Positions 16,515-25,963 of a DNA stretch of 64,000 bases are shown here, piece by piece. The position numbers and the translations under genes are program-made. Numbering within the stretch: the first letter of the stretch is position 1; each line of letters opens with the position of its first letter. Under the pieces are notes generated by a model. That model made no database searches. It saw nothing but the letters and a program-made list of their open reading frames with translations, and had not been told where the DNA came from. The DNA comes from Nocardiopsis alborubida (GTDB taxonomy: Bacteria > Actinomycetota > Actinomycetes > Streptosporangiales > Streptosporangiaceae), in assembly GCF_012396365.1 (NCBI RefSeq), contig NZ_JAAXPG010000011.1:62001-126000 (forward strand). The letters are read 5' to 3'.

Positions 16515-16763
16515 TCAGTACATGCGTCGGACGTGGAAGGCGCTGCCCCGCGCCAGGGGCCGCTCCACGACGAACTCGTGCATCTTCATCCGGCACCAGG
16601 CGGGGATGTCCGCGCTGGCGGCGGGATCGTCCGCGGTGACCGCGATGACCGCGCCTATGGGCACCTCGTGCAGTCTGGCGGCGAGCATGATGATCGGGAT
16701 GGGGCACTTGCGGCCCACAGCCTCCACGGTGACCAGGGGAGGCCGGGGCGGGTACTCGGGCAC
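16515..16763 (-). CDS. TusA/SirA-like sulfur carrier protein
   Basis: 82 residues from a GTG. The TusA signature is GRKCPIPIIMLAARL (residues 17-31), with the persulfide-carrying cysteine C20. It is followed by GAVIAVTADDPAASADIPAW and a second cysteine in WCRMKMHEF. Proteins of this fold pass sulfur to tRNA or cofactor biosynthesis. No tusBCDE genes are adjacent, so the partner is unknown. No strong ribosome-binding site precedes the GTG. It is transcribed away from ctaC. Confidence 0.85.
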   Translation of the reverse strand: MPEYPPRPPLVTVEAVGRKCPIPIIMLAARLHEVPIGAVIAVTADDPAASADIPAWCRMKMHEFVVERPLARGSAFHVRRMY

Positions 16764-17178
16764 GGAAAACCCCCGTGTGTCGTCGTCTGCTGACGCCCAT
16801 CCTGACCTGGTCCCGCCCCTAAGGCGAACCCGGTTAAGGGCGTCGTAAACCCAGCGATACGCTCACCTTGTTCTCTCCTCGTGAAACGTCCGCGCCGCCC
16901 CCGAGAGGCGGAGGGGACGCGATCGAAGAAAGGAAGAGGGCCCGGGGGAACGCCGGGCCGCGCTCCGTAGCCAGCCGGGAGGATATCCTCCGCGGGCGAA
17001 CGGGCCCGGCTCCACGTACCGCCGCGAGCTCCGCTCGGGGGGCGTCGGCAACACGCTGACCAGGCAAGCCCCTGAACTGGGCGCTGGGCGGTTCGCGATA
17101 ATGTTTCCCCCTGAAAAGCTTTGGATACTTAGGCCGCCCGTGGAGGTTCCACGGGCTACACCGCTGGGAAGGCAATCC
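16764..17178. other. Divergent region between tusA-like and ctaC
   Basis: 415 bases without a convincing gene. It contains a G/C hairpin (GGCCCGGG...CCGGGCC near 16938-16960) and the ctaC promoter. Open frames on both strands here lack ribosome-binding sites and homology. Confidence 0.4.
17097..17102 (+). promoter_or_regulatory. -10 element of the ctaC promoter
   Basis: GATAAT, one of the few AT-rich hexamers in this region, lies 76 bases before the ctaC start. I see no clear -35. Confidence 0.45.
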
Positions 17179-18201
17179 GTGAGTCCGACCCGCCAAGAGA
17201 ATCGGCGCCGCAACCTGCGCCGATGGGCACCACGCGGCGCCGCGCTCGCCGTGCTGGGGCTGGCCGCGACCGGCTGCGCGTCGAACGATCTCACTCGTTT
17301 GGGCATGCCGGAGCCGATCACCAACCAGGCCGAGCGTGTTCTCTCGCTCTGGCAGGGCTCCTGGGTGGCGGCTTTCGCGGTCGGCATTCTCGTGTGGGGG
17401 CTGATCGTCTGGTCGGTCATCTTCCACCGCAAGCGCTCTGAGCAGTTGCCGCCGCAGGTGCGGTACAACATGCCCATCGAAGCGCTCTACACCGTGCTGC
17501 CGATCGTCATCATCTCGGTGCTGTTCTTCTTCACCGCCCGGGACCAGGCGATCCTGCTCGACACCGACGAGCCGGCGGACGTCAACATCGAGGTCGTGGC
17601 CTTCCAATGGGCCTGGCAGTTCAACTACCTCGACGACAAGAAGGAGAACGGCGGGGAGGTGCTCTTCTCCGAGACGGGTATCCCCAACCCGGACGGCAGC
17701 GCCGACCCCTCCACCCAGACGACCCTGGTGCTGCCCGAGGGCGCGACCGTCCACTTCGACCTGCACTCGCCGGACGTCATCCACTCGTTCTGGATCCCCG
17801 AGTTCGGTTTCAAGATGGACGTCATCCCCGGCCGGGACAACGCCTTCCAGGCCGACATCAACGAGGGCACCGCGGGCGACTACGTCGGCCGCTGCGCCGA
17901 GCTGTGCGGTGTCGACCACGCCCGCATGCTCTTCAACGTCGAGGTCCTGCCCCAGGACGAGTACGACGCCTGGGCCGCCGAGCAGCAGCAGGCCGCCGAG
18001 GAGGCCGAGCTCGAGGCCGCCGAGACCGGTGACCAGCCGGCCTCCGGTGAGGGCTCCGGCGCCGAGGGCGCGGGCGCCGAGGGCGCCGGCACCGACGAGG
18101 AGGGCACCGGCAGCGGCGGCTCCGAGGCCGAGGGCTCCGGTACCGACGAGCAGGACACCGGTTCCGGCGGGGCCGACGCCGAGGAGAATGAGCAGTCATG
18201 A
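17179..18201 (+). CDS. ctaC: Cytochrome c oxidase subunit II (aa3 type)
   Basis: 340 residues. GTG 17179 follows GGGAAGGC. It is a lipoprotein: the signal peptide ends LAATGC with C33 as the lipidated residue. Two transmembrane helices (about 52-72 and 97-117) are followed by the cupredoxin domain with the CuA ligands in [14 protein letters not shown] and the preceding HSFWIPEF. The C-terminal 60 residues are a low-complexity Gly/Glu/Asp/Ser tail exposed outside the membrane, which most homologues lack. It receives electrons from the bcc complex encoded at 34-38 kb. Its stop overlaps the ctaD ATG (ATGA), so the two are coupled. Confidence 0.95.
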   Translation: MSPTRQENRRRNLRRWAPRGAALAVLGLAATGCASNDLTRLGMPEPITNQAERVLSLWQGSWVAAFAVGILVWGLIVWSVIFHRKRSEQLPPQVRYNMPIEALYTVLPIVIISVLFFFTARDQAILLDTDEPADVNIEVVAFQWAWQFNYLDDKKENGGEVLFSETGIPNPDGSADPSTQTTLVLPEGATVHFDLHSPDVIHSFWIPEFGFKMDVIPGRDNAFQADINEGTAGDYVGRCAELCGVDHARMLFNVEVLPQDEYDAWAAEQQQAAEEAELEAAETGDQPASGEGSGAEGAGAEGAGTDEEGTGSGGSEAEGSGTDEQDTGSGGADAEENEQS

Positions 18202-19871
18202 GCACCACACCAAACCCCGTTCCCGCGGGCGGTCAGGTACCGTCACGCAAGGGGTCGATGATCGTCAAATGGATGACGTCCACCGACCACAAGGTCATCG
18301 GGTACATGTACCTGATCACCTCGTTCGTGTTCTTCCTCTTCGGTGGTCTGCTCGCGGTGCTCATGCGCGTCGAGCTGTTCTTCCCGGGCATGCAGGCGAT
18401 GTCCAACGAGCAGTTCAACCAGCTGTTCACCATGCACGGCACGATCATGCTGCTGATGTTCGCGACGCCGCTGTTCGTCGGGTTCTCCAACGTGATCATG
18501 CCGTTGCAGATCGGTTCGCCCGACGTGGCGTTCCCGAGGATGAACCTGTTCAGCTACTACCTGTTCCTGTTCGGCAGCCTCATCGCCATCAGCGGGTTCC
18601 TTACCCCGGGCGGCGCGGCCAGCTTCGGCTGGTTCGCCTACACGCCCCTGTCGGACGCGGTGCGTTCGCCGGGCCTGGGCGGTGACCTGTGGATCCTGGG
18701 CCTGGTGGTCTCGGGTCTGGGCACCATCCTGGGCGCGGTCAACTTCATCACCACCGGCCTGTGCATGCGCGCGCCCGGCATGACGATGTTCCGCATGCCG
18801 ATCTTCACCTGGAACACCCTGCTCACCAGCGTGCTGGTGCTCATCGCGTTCCCGGTCCTGACCGCGGCCCTGATCGCGCTGGGCGCGGACCGCATGGTCG
18901 GCACCCAGGTGTTCAACGCCGAGCACGGCGGCGCCATCCTGTGGCAGCACCTGTTCTGGTTCTTCGGCCACCCCGAGGTGTACATCATCGCGCTGCCGTT
19001 CTTCGGCATCGTGACCGAGATCATCCCGGTGTTCAGCCGCAAGCCGATCTTCGGCTACAAGAGCCTGGTCGCGGCGACCATCGCCATCACCGGCCTGTCG
19101 GTCACCGTGTGGGCGCACCACATGTTCCCGACCGGCGCGGTCCTGCTGCCGTTCTTCTCGTTCATGAGCTTCCTCATCGCGGTCCCGACCGGCGTGAAGT
19201 TCTTCAACTGGATCGGCACCATGTGGCGGGGCCAGATCACCTTCGAGACGCCGATGCTCTTCGTCATCGGGTTCCTGGTGACCTTCCTGTTCGGCGGTCT
19301 GACCGGTGTGCTGCTGGCCTCCCCGCCGATCGACTTCCACGTCACCGACTCCTACTTCGTGGTGGCCCACTTCCACTACGTGGTGTTCGGCACGGTGGTG
19401 TTCGCGATGTTCGCGGGCTTCTACTTCTGGTGGCCCAAGTTCACCGGAAAGATGCTCAACGAGAAGCTGGGCAAGTTCCACTTCTGGCTGCTGTTCCTGG
19501 GCTTCCACGGCACGTTCCTGGTGCAGCACTGGCTGGGCGCCGCGGGCTTCCCGCGCCGCTACGCCGACTACCTGCCCACCGACGGGTTCACCGAGCTCAA
19601 CCAGATCTCCTCGGTCTCCTCGTTCGTGCTGGCGGCCTCGACGCTGATCTTCTTCTGGAACGTCTACATCACCTCCAAGAAGGCGCCGCTGGTCACCGTG
19701 GACGACCCGTGGGGCTACGGCTGCTCGCTGGAGTGGGCGACGTCCTGCCCGCCGCCGCGGCACAACTTCACGTCGCTGCCGCGGATCCGTTCCGAGCGTC
19801 CCGCGTTCGACCTGAACCACCCGCACGCCGCGGCCCCGGGCGCCGTCCCGGTGGGCGTCACGAAGGAGTAG
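18198..19871 (+). CDS. ctaD: Cytochrome c oxidase subunit I (aa3 type)
   Basis: 557 residues, ATG 18198 overlapping ctaC by four bases. It is a twelve-helix haem-copper oxidase core: [17 protein letters not shown], a haem a ligand in [12 protein letters not shown], the CuB histidine-tyrosine pair in [16 protein letters not shown], the HH pair in [12 protein letters not shown], and [20 protein letters not shown] with the remaining haem ligands. It reduces oxygen to water and pumps protons. It is the central gene of ctaC-ctaD-ctaF. All metal ligands are intact. Confidence 0.97.
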   Translation: MSTTPNPVPAGGQVPSRKGSMIVKWMTSTDHKVIGYMYLITSFVFFLFGGLLAVLMRVELFFPGMQAMSNEQFNQLFTMHGTIMLLMFATPLFVGFSNVIMPLQIGSPDVAFPRMNLFSYYLFLFGSLIAISGFLTPGGAASFGWFAYTPLSDAVRSPGLGGDLWILGLVVSGLGTILGAVNFITTGLCMRAPGMTMFRMPIFTWNTLLTSVLVLIAFPVLTAALIALGADRMVGTQVFNAEHGGAILWQHLFWFFGHPEVYIIALPFFGIVTEIIPVFSRKPIFGYKSLVAATIAITGLSVTVWAHHMFPTGAVLLPFFSFMSFLIAVPTGVKFFNWIGTMWRGQITFETPMLFVIGFLVTFLFGGLTGVLLASPPIDFHVTDSYFVVAHFHYVVFGTVVFAMFAGFYFWWPKFTGKMLNEKLGKFHFWLLFLGFHGTFLVQHWLGAAGFPRRYADYLPTDGFTELNQISSVSSFVLAASTLIFFWNVYITSKKAPLVTVDDPWGYGCSLEWATSCPPPRHNFTSLPRIRSERPAFDLNHPHAAAPGAVPVGVTKE

Positions 19872-19877
19872 GGCGCA

Positions 19878-20303
19878 ATGAAGACGCAGGCCTATCTGTT
19901 CATGGGCGTCTCGACCTTCTTCGGTCTGGCCGCCGCCCTGTACGTGTACTGGTCCTGGCAGGACACCGGCGCGATCGAGTGGACGGGCACCACCGCCCTG
20001 GTGGTCTCCATCGGCTTCGGTTGGATGATCGGCTTCTGGCTCTGGCAGGCGGCCCGCCGCAGCGAGCACTTCCACGGGCTTCCCGCGGAGGAGCGGCTGG
20101 ACGGGGAGATCTCCGAGAACTCCGGCGAGTACGGCTTTTTCAGCCCGCACAGCTCGTGGCCGCTGTGGGTGGCGCTGGCCGTGGCGTTCACCGCGGTGGG
20201 CGTGGCGATCGGCTGGTGGATGGTGTTCATCGGCGCCTTCGCCATCATCCTCACCGCCATCGGTTGGATCTTCGAGTACTACCGCAACGAGTTCCAGCAC
20301 TAG
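19878..20303 (+). CDS. ctaF: Cytochrome c oxidase subunit IV (actinobacterial)
   Basis: 141 residues, six bases after ctaD. Four hydrophobic helices (about 4-25, 36-56, 94-112 and 114-133) surround the cytoplasmic loop ARRSEHFHGLPAEERLDGEI and GEYGFFSPHSSWPLW. These sequences are diagnostic of CtaF, the small subunit found in the actinobacterial bcc-aa3 supercomplex. It has no cofactors. It is last in the operon and is followed by a strong terminator. Confidence 0.93.
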   Translation: MKTQAYLFMGVSTFFGLAAALYVYWSWQDTGAIEWTGTTALVVSIGFGWMIGFWLWQAARRSEHFHGLPAEERLDGEISENSGEYGFFSPHSSWPLWVALAVAFTAVGVAIGWWMVFIGAFAIILTAIGWIFEYYRNEFQH

Positions 20304-20334
20304 GGGGAGGGCCGCCGCGCCGCGGCCCCCGCCC

Positions 20335-20379
20335 GACGGCCGGACGCGTCCCCGGGACGCGTCCGGCCGTCTTTCTTGT
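20335..20379 (+). terminator. Strong intrinsic terminator of ctaCDF
   Basis: A 17-bp perfect stem (20335-20351 with 20355-20371, core GGCCGGACGCGTCC) with a three-base loop, followed by TTTCTTGT. It is the best canonical terminator in the window. Confidence 0.9.
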
Positions 20380-20527
20380 CACTGCCCGGAAAACGGTGTC
20401 CTGTGTGACATGACTGTTCGCCTGGGTAGGGTTTCCGTGCACTTGACCTGATCCGACAGGGCACCGCGGACACGGGTGCGCCCCGCGCGCCGAGGTCCCG
20501 TCGCAACGGACGCTGGAGGTCCTTGGC

Positions 20528-21826
20528 GTGAAGGGACGAGTTTGCGCACCCCGCGGTCTGGCGGCGGCCGCCGTCGCGGTCGCGCTCGCCGCGTCGGCCT
20601 GCACCGGCCCCGCCCAGCAGGAGCCCGCGGCGGCTCCCAGCGAGGAGGCCGAGACGGGGCCGCGGATCACCGTCACCCCCGAGGAGGGGGCCTCCTCCGT
20701 CGCCCCCGACACCCCGGTGCGGGTGTCGGTGGAGGAGGGTTCGCTCACCGGCGTCCGCGTCGAACAGGTCCCCTCCGGGGAACAGGGCGGGGATGCCGGG
20801 GCGGCAGGGGACGCCGGGCAGTGGGAGTTCACCGGCACCCTGAGCGAGGACGGCACCCGGTGGGTGAGCGACTGGAACCTGGACCCGGGCTCGGCGGTCA
20901 CCGTCCGCGCCACCGCCGAGGACGACGCGGGGCAGGCCTCCGAGGCCGTCGTGGGGTTCTCCACCGAGGCGGCCGTACCCGGGCGGCGCCTCGAACTGGC
21001 CTCGAACTTCCCGGCCTCCGGCGACACCGTGGGCGTGGGCATGCCGGTCATCGTCAACTTCGACCTGCCGGTGACCAACAAGGCCCAGGTGGAGAACTCC
21101 ATGGAGGTGACCTCCGAGCAGGAGGTGGAGGGCGCCTGGAACTGGGTCGGCGACAAGACCGCGGTGTTTCGGCCCCGTGAGTACTGGGAGCCCCACCAGC
21201 AGGTCAGCGTGGACATGCGCCTGTCGGGGGTGGAGGCCTCCGAGGGCGTCTACGGGGTCGGGAACCACCGCCTGGAGTTCGAGGTCGGCCGCGAGCTGGT
21301 CGCCACCATGCACGTGCCCGACCACGAGATGCTGGTGGAGATCGACGGCGAGGCGGCGCGCACCATCCCCGTGAGCAACGGCGAGGCCTCCAAGCGGCTG
21401 AACACCACCACCTCGGGGACGCACCTGACCATGGAGAAGTACGAGTCCCTGGTCATGGACGCGGCCACCCTGGGTATCCCCGAGGACTCGCCCGACTACT
21501 ACAAGCTCGACGTGGACTGGGCGGTGCGCACCTCCAACAGCGGCGAGTTCGCCCACGCCGCCCCCTGGAACAACCGGATCGGGTCGGCCGACACCTCCAA
21601 CGGCTGCACGAACATGTCGGTGGAGGACGCCCGCTGGTTCTACGAGAACTCCCTGATGGGCGACGTCCTGGAGACCACCGGGACCGACCGGGAGCTGGAG
21701 TGGGACAACGGGTGGGGCTTTTGGCAGAGGTCCTGGGACGAGTGGCTGTCCAACAGCGCCACCGGTGAGCCGCAGGTGACCGACGGGTCGGGCGTCCCCG
21801 GTTCCGTGCACGGCGAGGAGAACTAG
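20528..21826 (+). CDS. L,D-transpeptidase lipoprotein
   Basis: 432 residues from GTG 20528, with GGAGG ten bases upstream. The lipoprotein signal ends AASAC with C25. Two immunoglobulin-like domains (about 50-145 and 150-250) precede the YkuD catalytic domain. The active site has H343 (EFAHAAPW) and nucleophile C360 in SNGCTNMS, 17 residues apart, as in mycobacterial Ldt enzymes. The usual SHGC has Asn instead of His before Gly, a variant I recall in other actinobacteria. The enzyme makes 3-3 peptidoglycan cross-links outside the membrane. The aromatic end (WGFWQRSWDEW) resembles the C-terminal cap of LdtMt2. Confidence 0.92.
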   Translation: MKGRVCAPRGLAAAAVAVALAASACTGPAQQEPAAAPSEEAETGPRITVTPEEGASSVAPDTPVRVSVEEGSLTGVRVEQVPSGEQGGDAGAAGDAGQWEFTGTLSEDGTRWVSDWNLDPGSAVTVRATAEDDAGQASEAVVGFSTEAAVPGRRLELASNFPASGDTVGVGMPVIVNFDLPVTNKAQVENSMEVTSEQEVEGAWNWVGDKTAVFRPREYWEPHQQVSVDMRLSGVEASEGVYGVGNHRLEFEVGRELVATMHVPDHEMLVEIDGEAARTIPVSNGEASKRLNTTTSGTHLTMEKYESLVMDAATLGIPEDSPDYYKLDVDWAVRTSNSGEFAHAAPWNNRIGSADTSNGCTNMSVEDARWFYENSLMGDVLETTGTDRELEWDNGWGFWQRSWDEWLSNSATGEPQVTDGSGVPGSVHGEEN

Positions 21827-21867
21827 CTGAGCCGGTCGCGGACGCTGCCGGTGTGACGCCTGATGTC

Positions 21868-21896
21868 CCGGGCCGCACGTGGGAGTGGCGGCCCGG
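21868..21896. terminator. Hairpin between ldt and pimB (convergent)
   Basis: CCGGGCCGC (21868-21876) pairs with GCGGCCCGG (21888-21896). It can serve both convergent genes. Confidence 0.6.
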
Positions 21897-21919
21897 CGGG
21901 CCCGCCGCGGTCAGTGCGG

Positions 21920-23074
21920 CTAGGCGGGCAGGTCCGGGGAGCCCTCCAGGAGGGCGTCCAGGCGTTTGGCGGTGTGCTCCCAGGTCCACGCACGGCTCAC
22001 CCACGCGCGGCCGCGTGCGCCCATCTGGGCGGCGCGCTCGGGGTCCTTCAGCAGCGCGATGAGGGCGCGGGCGGAGGGGCCGGGCAGGGAACCGTCCACG
22101 ACCAGGCCGGTCTCGCCGTCCCGGACCGTGGCGGGGGCGCCTCCGGAGTCGCCCGCGACCACCGGCAGGCCGCAGGCCGAGGCCTCCAGGTAGACGATGC
22201 CCAGCCCCTCGGCCTCCAGGCCGCCCTTGCGGGTGCGGCAGGGCATGGCGAACACGTCGGCGGCGTCGTAGTAGGGCGGCAGGTCACGGTGGGGGACCGA
22301 GCCGGTGAAGACCACCGAGTCGGTCCCGCGCGCGGCCGAGAGCAGGCTCCGGCGGTGGGGGCCGTCGCCGACGACGAGCAGGACCGCGTCGGGCACGTCG
22401 GCCAGGACGCGGGGCCAGGCGCGGATCAGGGTGTCCTGGCCCTTGCGCGGTACGAGCCGGGACACGCACACCACCACGGGGCGGTCGCCCAGGCCCAGGC
22501 GCGCGCGGACCTCCTCGCCGCCGGCGCCGGGCCGGAAGGCCTCGGTGTCCACGCCGGGCGTGAGCTGGCGCATGCGGGCGGCCGCGTCGGGGGACAGGGC
22601 CCGGGCGAGGTGGCGCCGGGTGTACTCGCCCAGGTAGGTGACGGTGTCGGTGGTGTCGCCGATACGGCGCAGCGCCTCGCGGGACCCGGGCATCGCGGCC
22701 CACCAGGTCTCGTGGCCGTGGCTGATGGCCACCTGGCGCTTGACGGGGGTGCGCTCGCCCAGTCCGGCGGCGAGCAGCCCCAGCGGGGCCGCGGCGCCGT
22801 AGAGCACCGTGTCGCAGCCCTCCAGGTCGGCGATGGCGCGTGCCCGCCGCGCCACCCGGGGTGTGGGCAGCAGGACGCGGGCGGCGTCGCGCACGACGGG
22901 GAAGGGCTGGCGCAGGTCGAAGTGCGGGTCGGCGGCGGCGTCGGCCCGGGCGGGGGAGGAGCAGTAGACCACGACCGATCCGCGGGGGCGGCGCAGGGCC
23001 ATCTCGTGGACGAAGGCCTCGATGCCCCCGGCCTTGGGCGGGAAGTCGTTGGTGATGATCAGAGTTCGCGACAC
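21920..23074 (-). CDS. pimB: GDP-mannose-dependent phosphatidylinositol mannoside mannosyltransferase, GT4
   Basis: 384 residues. The GTG start at 23074 stands directly at the conserved SRTLIITNDFPPKAGGIE. A longer frame upstream is Arg/Pro-rich and unlikely. GT-B fold: acceptor half with ISHGHETWWA, and donor half with CVSRLVPRKGQD near 210 and the EX7E motif in AEGLGIVYLEASACGLPVV. The sequence resembles mycobacterial PimB' (Rv2188c), which adds the second mannose to PIM1 at the inner membrane face, and the gene neighbourhood agrees. The exact acceptor is inferred. It may alternatively be a general GT4. Confidence 0.85.
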   Translation of the reverse strand: MSRTLIITNDFPPKAGGIEAFVHEMALRRPRGSVVVYCSSPARADAAADPHFDLRQPFPVVRDAARVLLPTPRVARRARAIADLEGCDTVLYGAAAPLGLLAAGLGERTPVKRQVAISHGHETWWAAMPGSREALRRIGDTTDTVTYLGEYTRRHLARALSPDAAARMRQLTPGVDTEAFRPGAGGEEVRARLGLGDRPVVVCVSRLVPRKGQDTLIRAWPRVLADVPDAVLLVVGDGPHRRSLLSAARGTDSVVFTGSVPHRDLPPYYDAADVFAMPCRTRKGGLEAEGLGIVYLEASACGLPVVAGDSGGAPATVRDGETGLVVDGSLPGPSARALIALLKDPERAAQMGARGRAWVSRAWTWEHTAKRLDALLEGSPDLPA

Positions 23075-23156
23075 AGGGGCGAGTCTAGGCGCGGCGGGGC
23101 CGCCGGGGGTGCTGCGCGCGTGTCGGGCCGCGGTGCGTGGCGGCCCCGGAGACGGC

Positions 23157-23191
23157 GGTGCCCCGCGACGGTGTGCGTCGCGGGGCACCGG
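23157..23191 (-). terminator. Terminator of the first NlpC/P60 gene
   Basis: A 14-bp perfect stem CGGTGCCCCGCGAC/GTCGCGGGGCACCG with a seven-base loop, just beyond the stop at 23205. Confidence 0.75.
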
Positions 23192-23204
23192 GGCCGGGCG
23201 CCGG

Positions 23205-24251
23205 TCAGGGGCGGACGGCGGTGACGAAGTTGGCGCGGTAGTAGTCGTTCAGGGTGACCGTGCCGATGGGGCGGGCCGAGGTGGAGGCGTGCACCATGAC
23301 GTTGTCGCCCGCGTACAGGCCCACGTGCTCGGGGCCGCTGCCGCCGGGGTAGAAGAACAGCAGGTCGCCGGGCTGCTTGTTCTCCCAGGAGACGCGCTGG
23401 CCCGCGTTCACCTGCTGGTAGGTGGTGCGGGGCAGGCTGACTCCGGCGGAGGCCCAGGCGGCCTGGGTCAGGCCGGAGCAGTCGTAGGAGCCGGGGCCGG
23501 TGGCGCCCCAGCCGTAGGGCTTGCCGATCTGGGCGTAGGCGAAGTCCAGGGCGGTCCTGGCGTTGCCCGAGGCGGGGCCGGTGTAGCTGCCGCCGCCTCC
23601 TCCTCCGCCGCCGCTTCCGCCGCTGCCCCCGCCGCCGGTCTGGCCGACGTTCTGGGTGGCGGCCGCCTGCTCCTCCGCGGTCAGCTCCGAGAGGAGCCCC
23701 TCCTGCTCCTCGATGGCCTCCTCGGCAGCCTCAGTGGCCTCCTCGGCCTCCTTGAGGGCTTCGGCGGCCTCCTCCTCGGTCGCGCTGGCCTCGGCCTCCA
23801 GGACCTCCAGGTTCTCCAGCTCGGTGACGTACTGCTCCAGGTTGCCGTTGTGCTGGGCCGACAGGTAGTCCAGGTCGGCCTGGTGGGTCAGGGCGTCCTC
23901 GGGGCCGGTGGAGCTGAGCAGGCGGTGGAAGGAGGTGAAGTCGACGCCGGTGTAGGTGGAGCTGGCGAGCTGTCGGGCGCCCAGACCGAGTTCGGCCGTC
24001 TTCTCCTCGGCTGCCTCGATCTCCTCCAGGATGCCCTCCAGCTCCTCCTGGGCGGCCTCGTGCGTCTCCTTGGCCTCGTTGTAGGCCGCGTTGAGCTCGA
24101 TGTACTCCTCTTCGAGGGTCTCGATCTCCTCGCGTACCTCCTCGGCGGTCGGATCGGCGTGGGCCACCGCGGCGGGTAGCAGAAGGGCGGCGGCGGTCAG
24201 GGAGGACAGGGCCGCGGTGCGGCGCCTGCGGACGTGACGGGATGCCAACAC
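23205..24251 (-). CDS. Secreted NlpC/P60 peptidoglycan endopeptidase (coiled-coil type)
   Basis: 348 residues from GTG 24251, after GGAGAAAGG. The signal peptide ends about residue 34 (AAVAHA). Residues 36-215 are a Glu/Ala-rich coiled coil (EEVREEIETLEEEYIELN), as in RipA-type hydrolases. A Gly/Ser linker at 220-238 follows, then the NlpC/P60 domain with C258 (YDCSGLTQ), H309 (EHVGLY) and H321 (MVHAS). It cleaves D-Glu-mDAP bonds during division or growth. The coiled coil probably blocks or positions the catalytic domain. It is a tandem paralogue of the next gene. Confidence 0.9.
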   Translation of the reverse strand: MLASRHVRRRRTAALSSLTAAALLLPAAVAHADPTAEEVREEIETLEEEYIELNAAYNEAKETHEAAQEELEGILEEIEAAEEKTAELGLGARQLASSTYTGVDFTSFHRLLSSTGPEDALTHQADLDYLSAQHNGNLEQYVTELENLEVLEAEASATEEEAAEALKEAEEATEAAEEAIEEQEGLLSELTAEEQAAATQNVGQTGGGGSGGSGGGGGGGGSYTGPASGNARTALDFAYAQIGKPYGWGATGPGSYDCSGLTQAAWASAGVSLPRTTYQQVNAGQRVSWENKQPGDLLFFYPGGSGPEHVGLYAGDNVMVHASTSARPIGTVTLNDYYRANFVTAVRP

Positions 24252-24544
24252 GTGGTAGACCTTTCTCCCCTTGTCCCATGCCGTGGGGAAGGGTCGAGGG
24301 ATGCGCCGGGCGGGGGCTGGGGGCCTTCCGGGCGGGGCCGGGAGGGTGCGGGGCCGTGACCCGCGGGGTGGGGTCGGCCCGACCGGGGCGCGGCCGTCAC
24401 CGCCAGGGGGCGGTGAATGAGGTGGCAACCGCGCTCGGCGATGAACACTAGTGCATCCGCCGGGTCGCTCTCAACCTTTTCGTGATGTTCCACCGGTTGG
24501 TGCTACGTGTCCGAAAACCGGGTTGCTGTCCGTTAAATAGCGGC

Positions 24545-24571
24545 GGGCCGCCACCCGGAGGGTGACGGCCC
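24545..24571 (-). terminator. Terminator of the second NlpC/P60 gene
   Basis: GGGCCGCCACCC and GGGTGACGGCCC pair with one G-U, 18 bases after the stop. The 24252-24540 leader of the first paralogue holds no gene and no riboswitch I could recognise. Confidence 0.55.
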
Positions 24572-24589
24572 TGCGTGCTTCGGTCCCCT

Positions 24590-25594
24590 CTACGGGCGGA
24601 CGGCGAACTGGAACTCGCTCCCCCAGTAGGCGGCCAGGCCGACGACCTCCAGGTTGCGGCCGCTGCTGGGCGCGTGCACCATCTGGCCGTTGCCGGCGTA
24701 GAGCCCGTTGTGGCTCAGGCCGCCGAAGAAGAACATGATGTCGCCGGGCTGGAGGGCGCTCATGTCGTAGATGCGGTTGCCCACCTCGGCCTGGGCGTAG
24801 GTGGTGCGGGGCAGGTCGACGCCGCCCGCGCGCCAGGACGCCTGGACCAGGCCGGAGCAGTCGTAGCCGTTGGGGCCGGTGCCGCCCCAGACGTAGGGCA
24901 GGCCGACCTTGGAGTAGGCGAAGTCCAGGGCCGCGCCCGCGCTGCCCGAGGCGGAGCCGGTGTAGGACTGGCCGCCGCTGCTGTCGGCGCCCTCGGCGGC
25001 CGGGTCGGAGTCGGGGAACTGCGCCAGGAGCGTCTCCTGCTCCTCCAGCTTCTCCTCGACGCTGGTCTTGGCCTCCTCGGCCTCCTCCAGGGCGGTCTCG
25101 GCCTCCTCCAGGGCCTCCTCTGCCTCGTCCTTGAGGGCGAACAGCCGCTCGTGGGAGGCGCCGAACTCGTCGAGCTGGGCCTTCTGGGCCTCCGACAGGT
25201 AGTTCAGGTCGGCGTTCTGCTCCAGCAGGCTCTCGGGGCCGTCGGAGGAGAGGATGTTGGTCATGGAGTCCAGGTCGCCGGACTGGTAGGTGGCGCTGGC
25301 GAGCTCCTGCACCTTGGTGCGCAGCTCCTCGTAGCGCTCCTCCTCGTCGCCGACCTGCTCGTCGAGGTCCTCGTAGAGGGTCTCGGCGACGTCGTGGTCC
25401 TCCTTGGCCTGGTTGTACTCCTCGACCGCGGTGGAGACCTCCTCGCGCAGCTCCTCGATCTTGTCTTCGACCTCGTCCTGGGTCGGCTCCGCGTAGGCGG
25501 TGCCCGGGACGAGCATGGTGCCCGCGACGACCGCGCTGATTCCGGTCGTGGCGGCGAATCGGCGAGCCGTACGTCGTCCACCGGGGTTCTTCAT
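24590..25594 (-). CDS. Secreted NlpC/P60 peptidoglycan endopeptidase, paralogue
   Basis: 334 residues, ATG 25594 with AAGGAG upstream. The signal peptide ends GTAYA near residue 35. The coiled coil spans 37-205 (long Glu/Ala heptads), followed by a short Ser/Gly linker and the NlpC/P60 domain with C246 (GYDCSGLVQ), H295 (LSHNGLY) and H307 (MVHAPSSG). The domain order is the same as the downstream gene, but the proteins are clearly diverged, so this is an old duplication. They are separately terminated and not an operon. Confidence 0.9.
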   Translation of the reverse strand: MKNPGGRRTARRFAATTGISAVVAGTMLVPGTAYAEPTQDEVEDKIEELREEVSTAVEEYNQAKEDHDVAETLYEDLDEQVGDEEERYEELRTKVQELASATYQSGDLDSMTNILSSDGPESLLEQNADLNYLSEAQKAQLDEFGASHERLFALKDEAEEALEEAETALEEAEEAKTSVEEKLEEQETLLAQFPDSDPAAEGADSSGGQSYTGSASGSAGAALDFAYSKVGLPYVWGGTGPNGYDCSGLVQASWRAGGVDLPRTTYAQAEVGNRIYDMSALQPGDIMFFFGGLSHNGLYAGNGQMVHAPSSGRNLEVVGLAAYWGSEFQFAVRP

Positions 25595-25963
25595 GGCGGT
25601 CCACGCTCCTTGGGGTCGGGCAAGTCCGCATAGGGGTGCGGGGAGAACAGTGACGGGGCCCGCGCGGGGCGCGGGCGCGGGTGAGTGTGCGGGTCCCGAC
25701 CGGCGGGCTCAGTCGCGGCCTTGCTGTCCGGTGGAGCACTCACGTTCCGGGAAGAACCTAGCGGACCGTTCTGCACAGCTCAACCACGGGACCCCGTACG
25801 TGCCGGTGTTCACAGCGCGTGCCGCGGTCCGCGGCACGCGCGTCGTTCCTGGGAGGGAGCCGCGGGCCGAGCGGGGTAACGAAGAGGTAACGTCTGGGGT
25901 CGGTGTGTCCCCACGGCGCCGGGGCGGGGCCGCGCCCGCCCGTGCGGCGGGCGCCCGGCCCCG
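25595..25963 (-). other. Leader of the second NlpC/P60 gene
   Basis: 369 bases with no gene. It contains the 27-bp palindrome at 25815-25841 (entered separately). I looked for the c-di-AMP riboswitch consensus often found before such genes and did not find it. Confidence 0.4.
25815..25841 (-). terminator. 27-bp palindromic terminator after the NYN gene
   Basis: GCGCGTGCCGCGG and CCGCGGCACGCGC flank a single T. It lies 123 bases past the NYN-gene stop. Confidence 0.6.

Noticed and set aside
16863..17477. Minus-strand gene overlapping the ctaC leader
   Set aside because: It runs antisense through the ctaC N-terminus, is Arg/Ser/Pro-rich and has no ribosome-binding site.
24252..24540. c-di-AMP (ydaO) riboswitch before the NlpC/P60 genes
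   Set aside because: Such riboswitches are common before these genes, but I could not find the conserved core in order on the minus strand in either leader.
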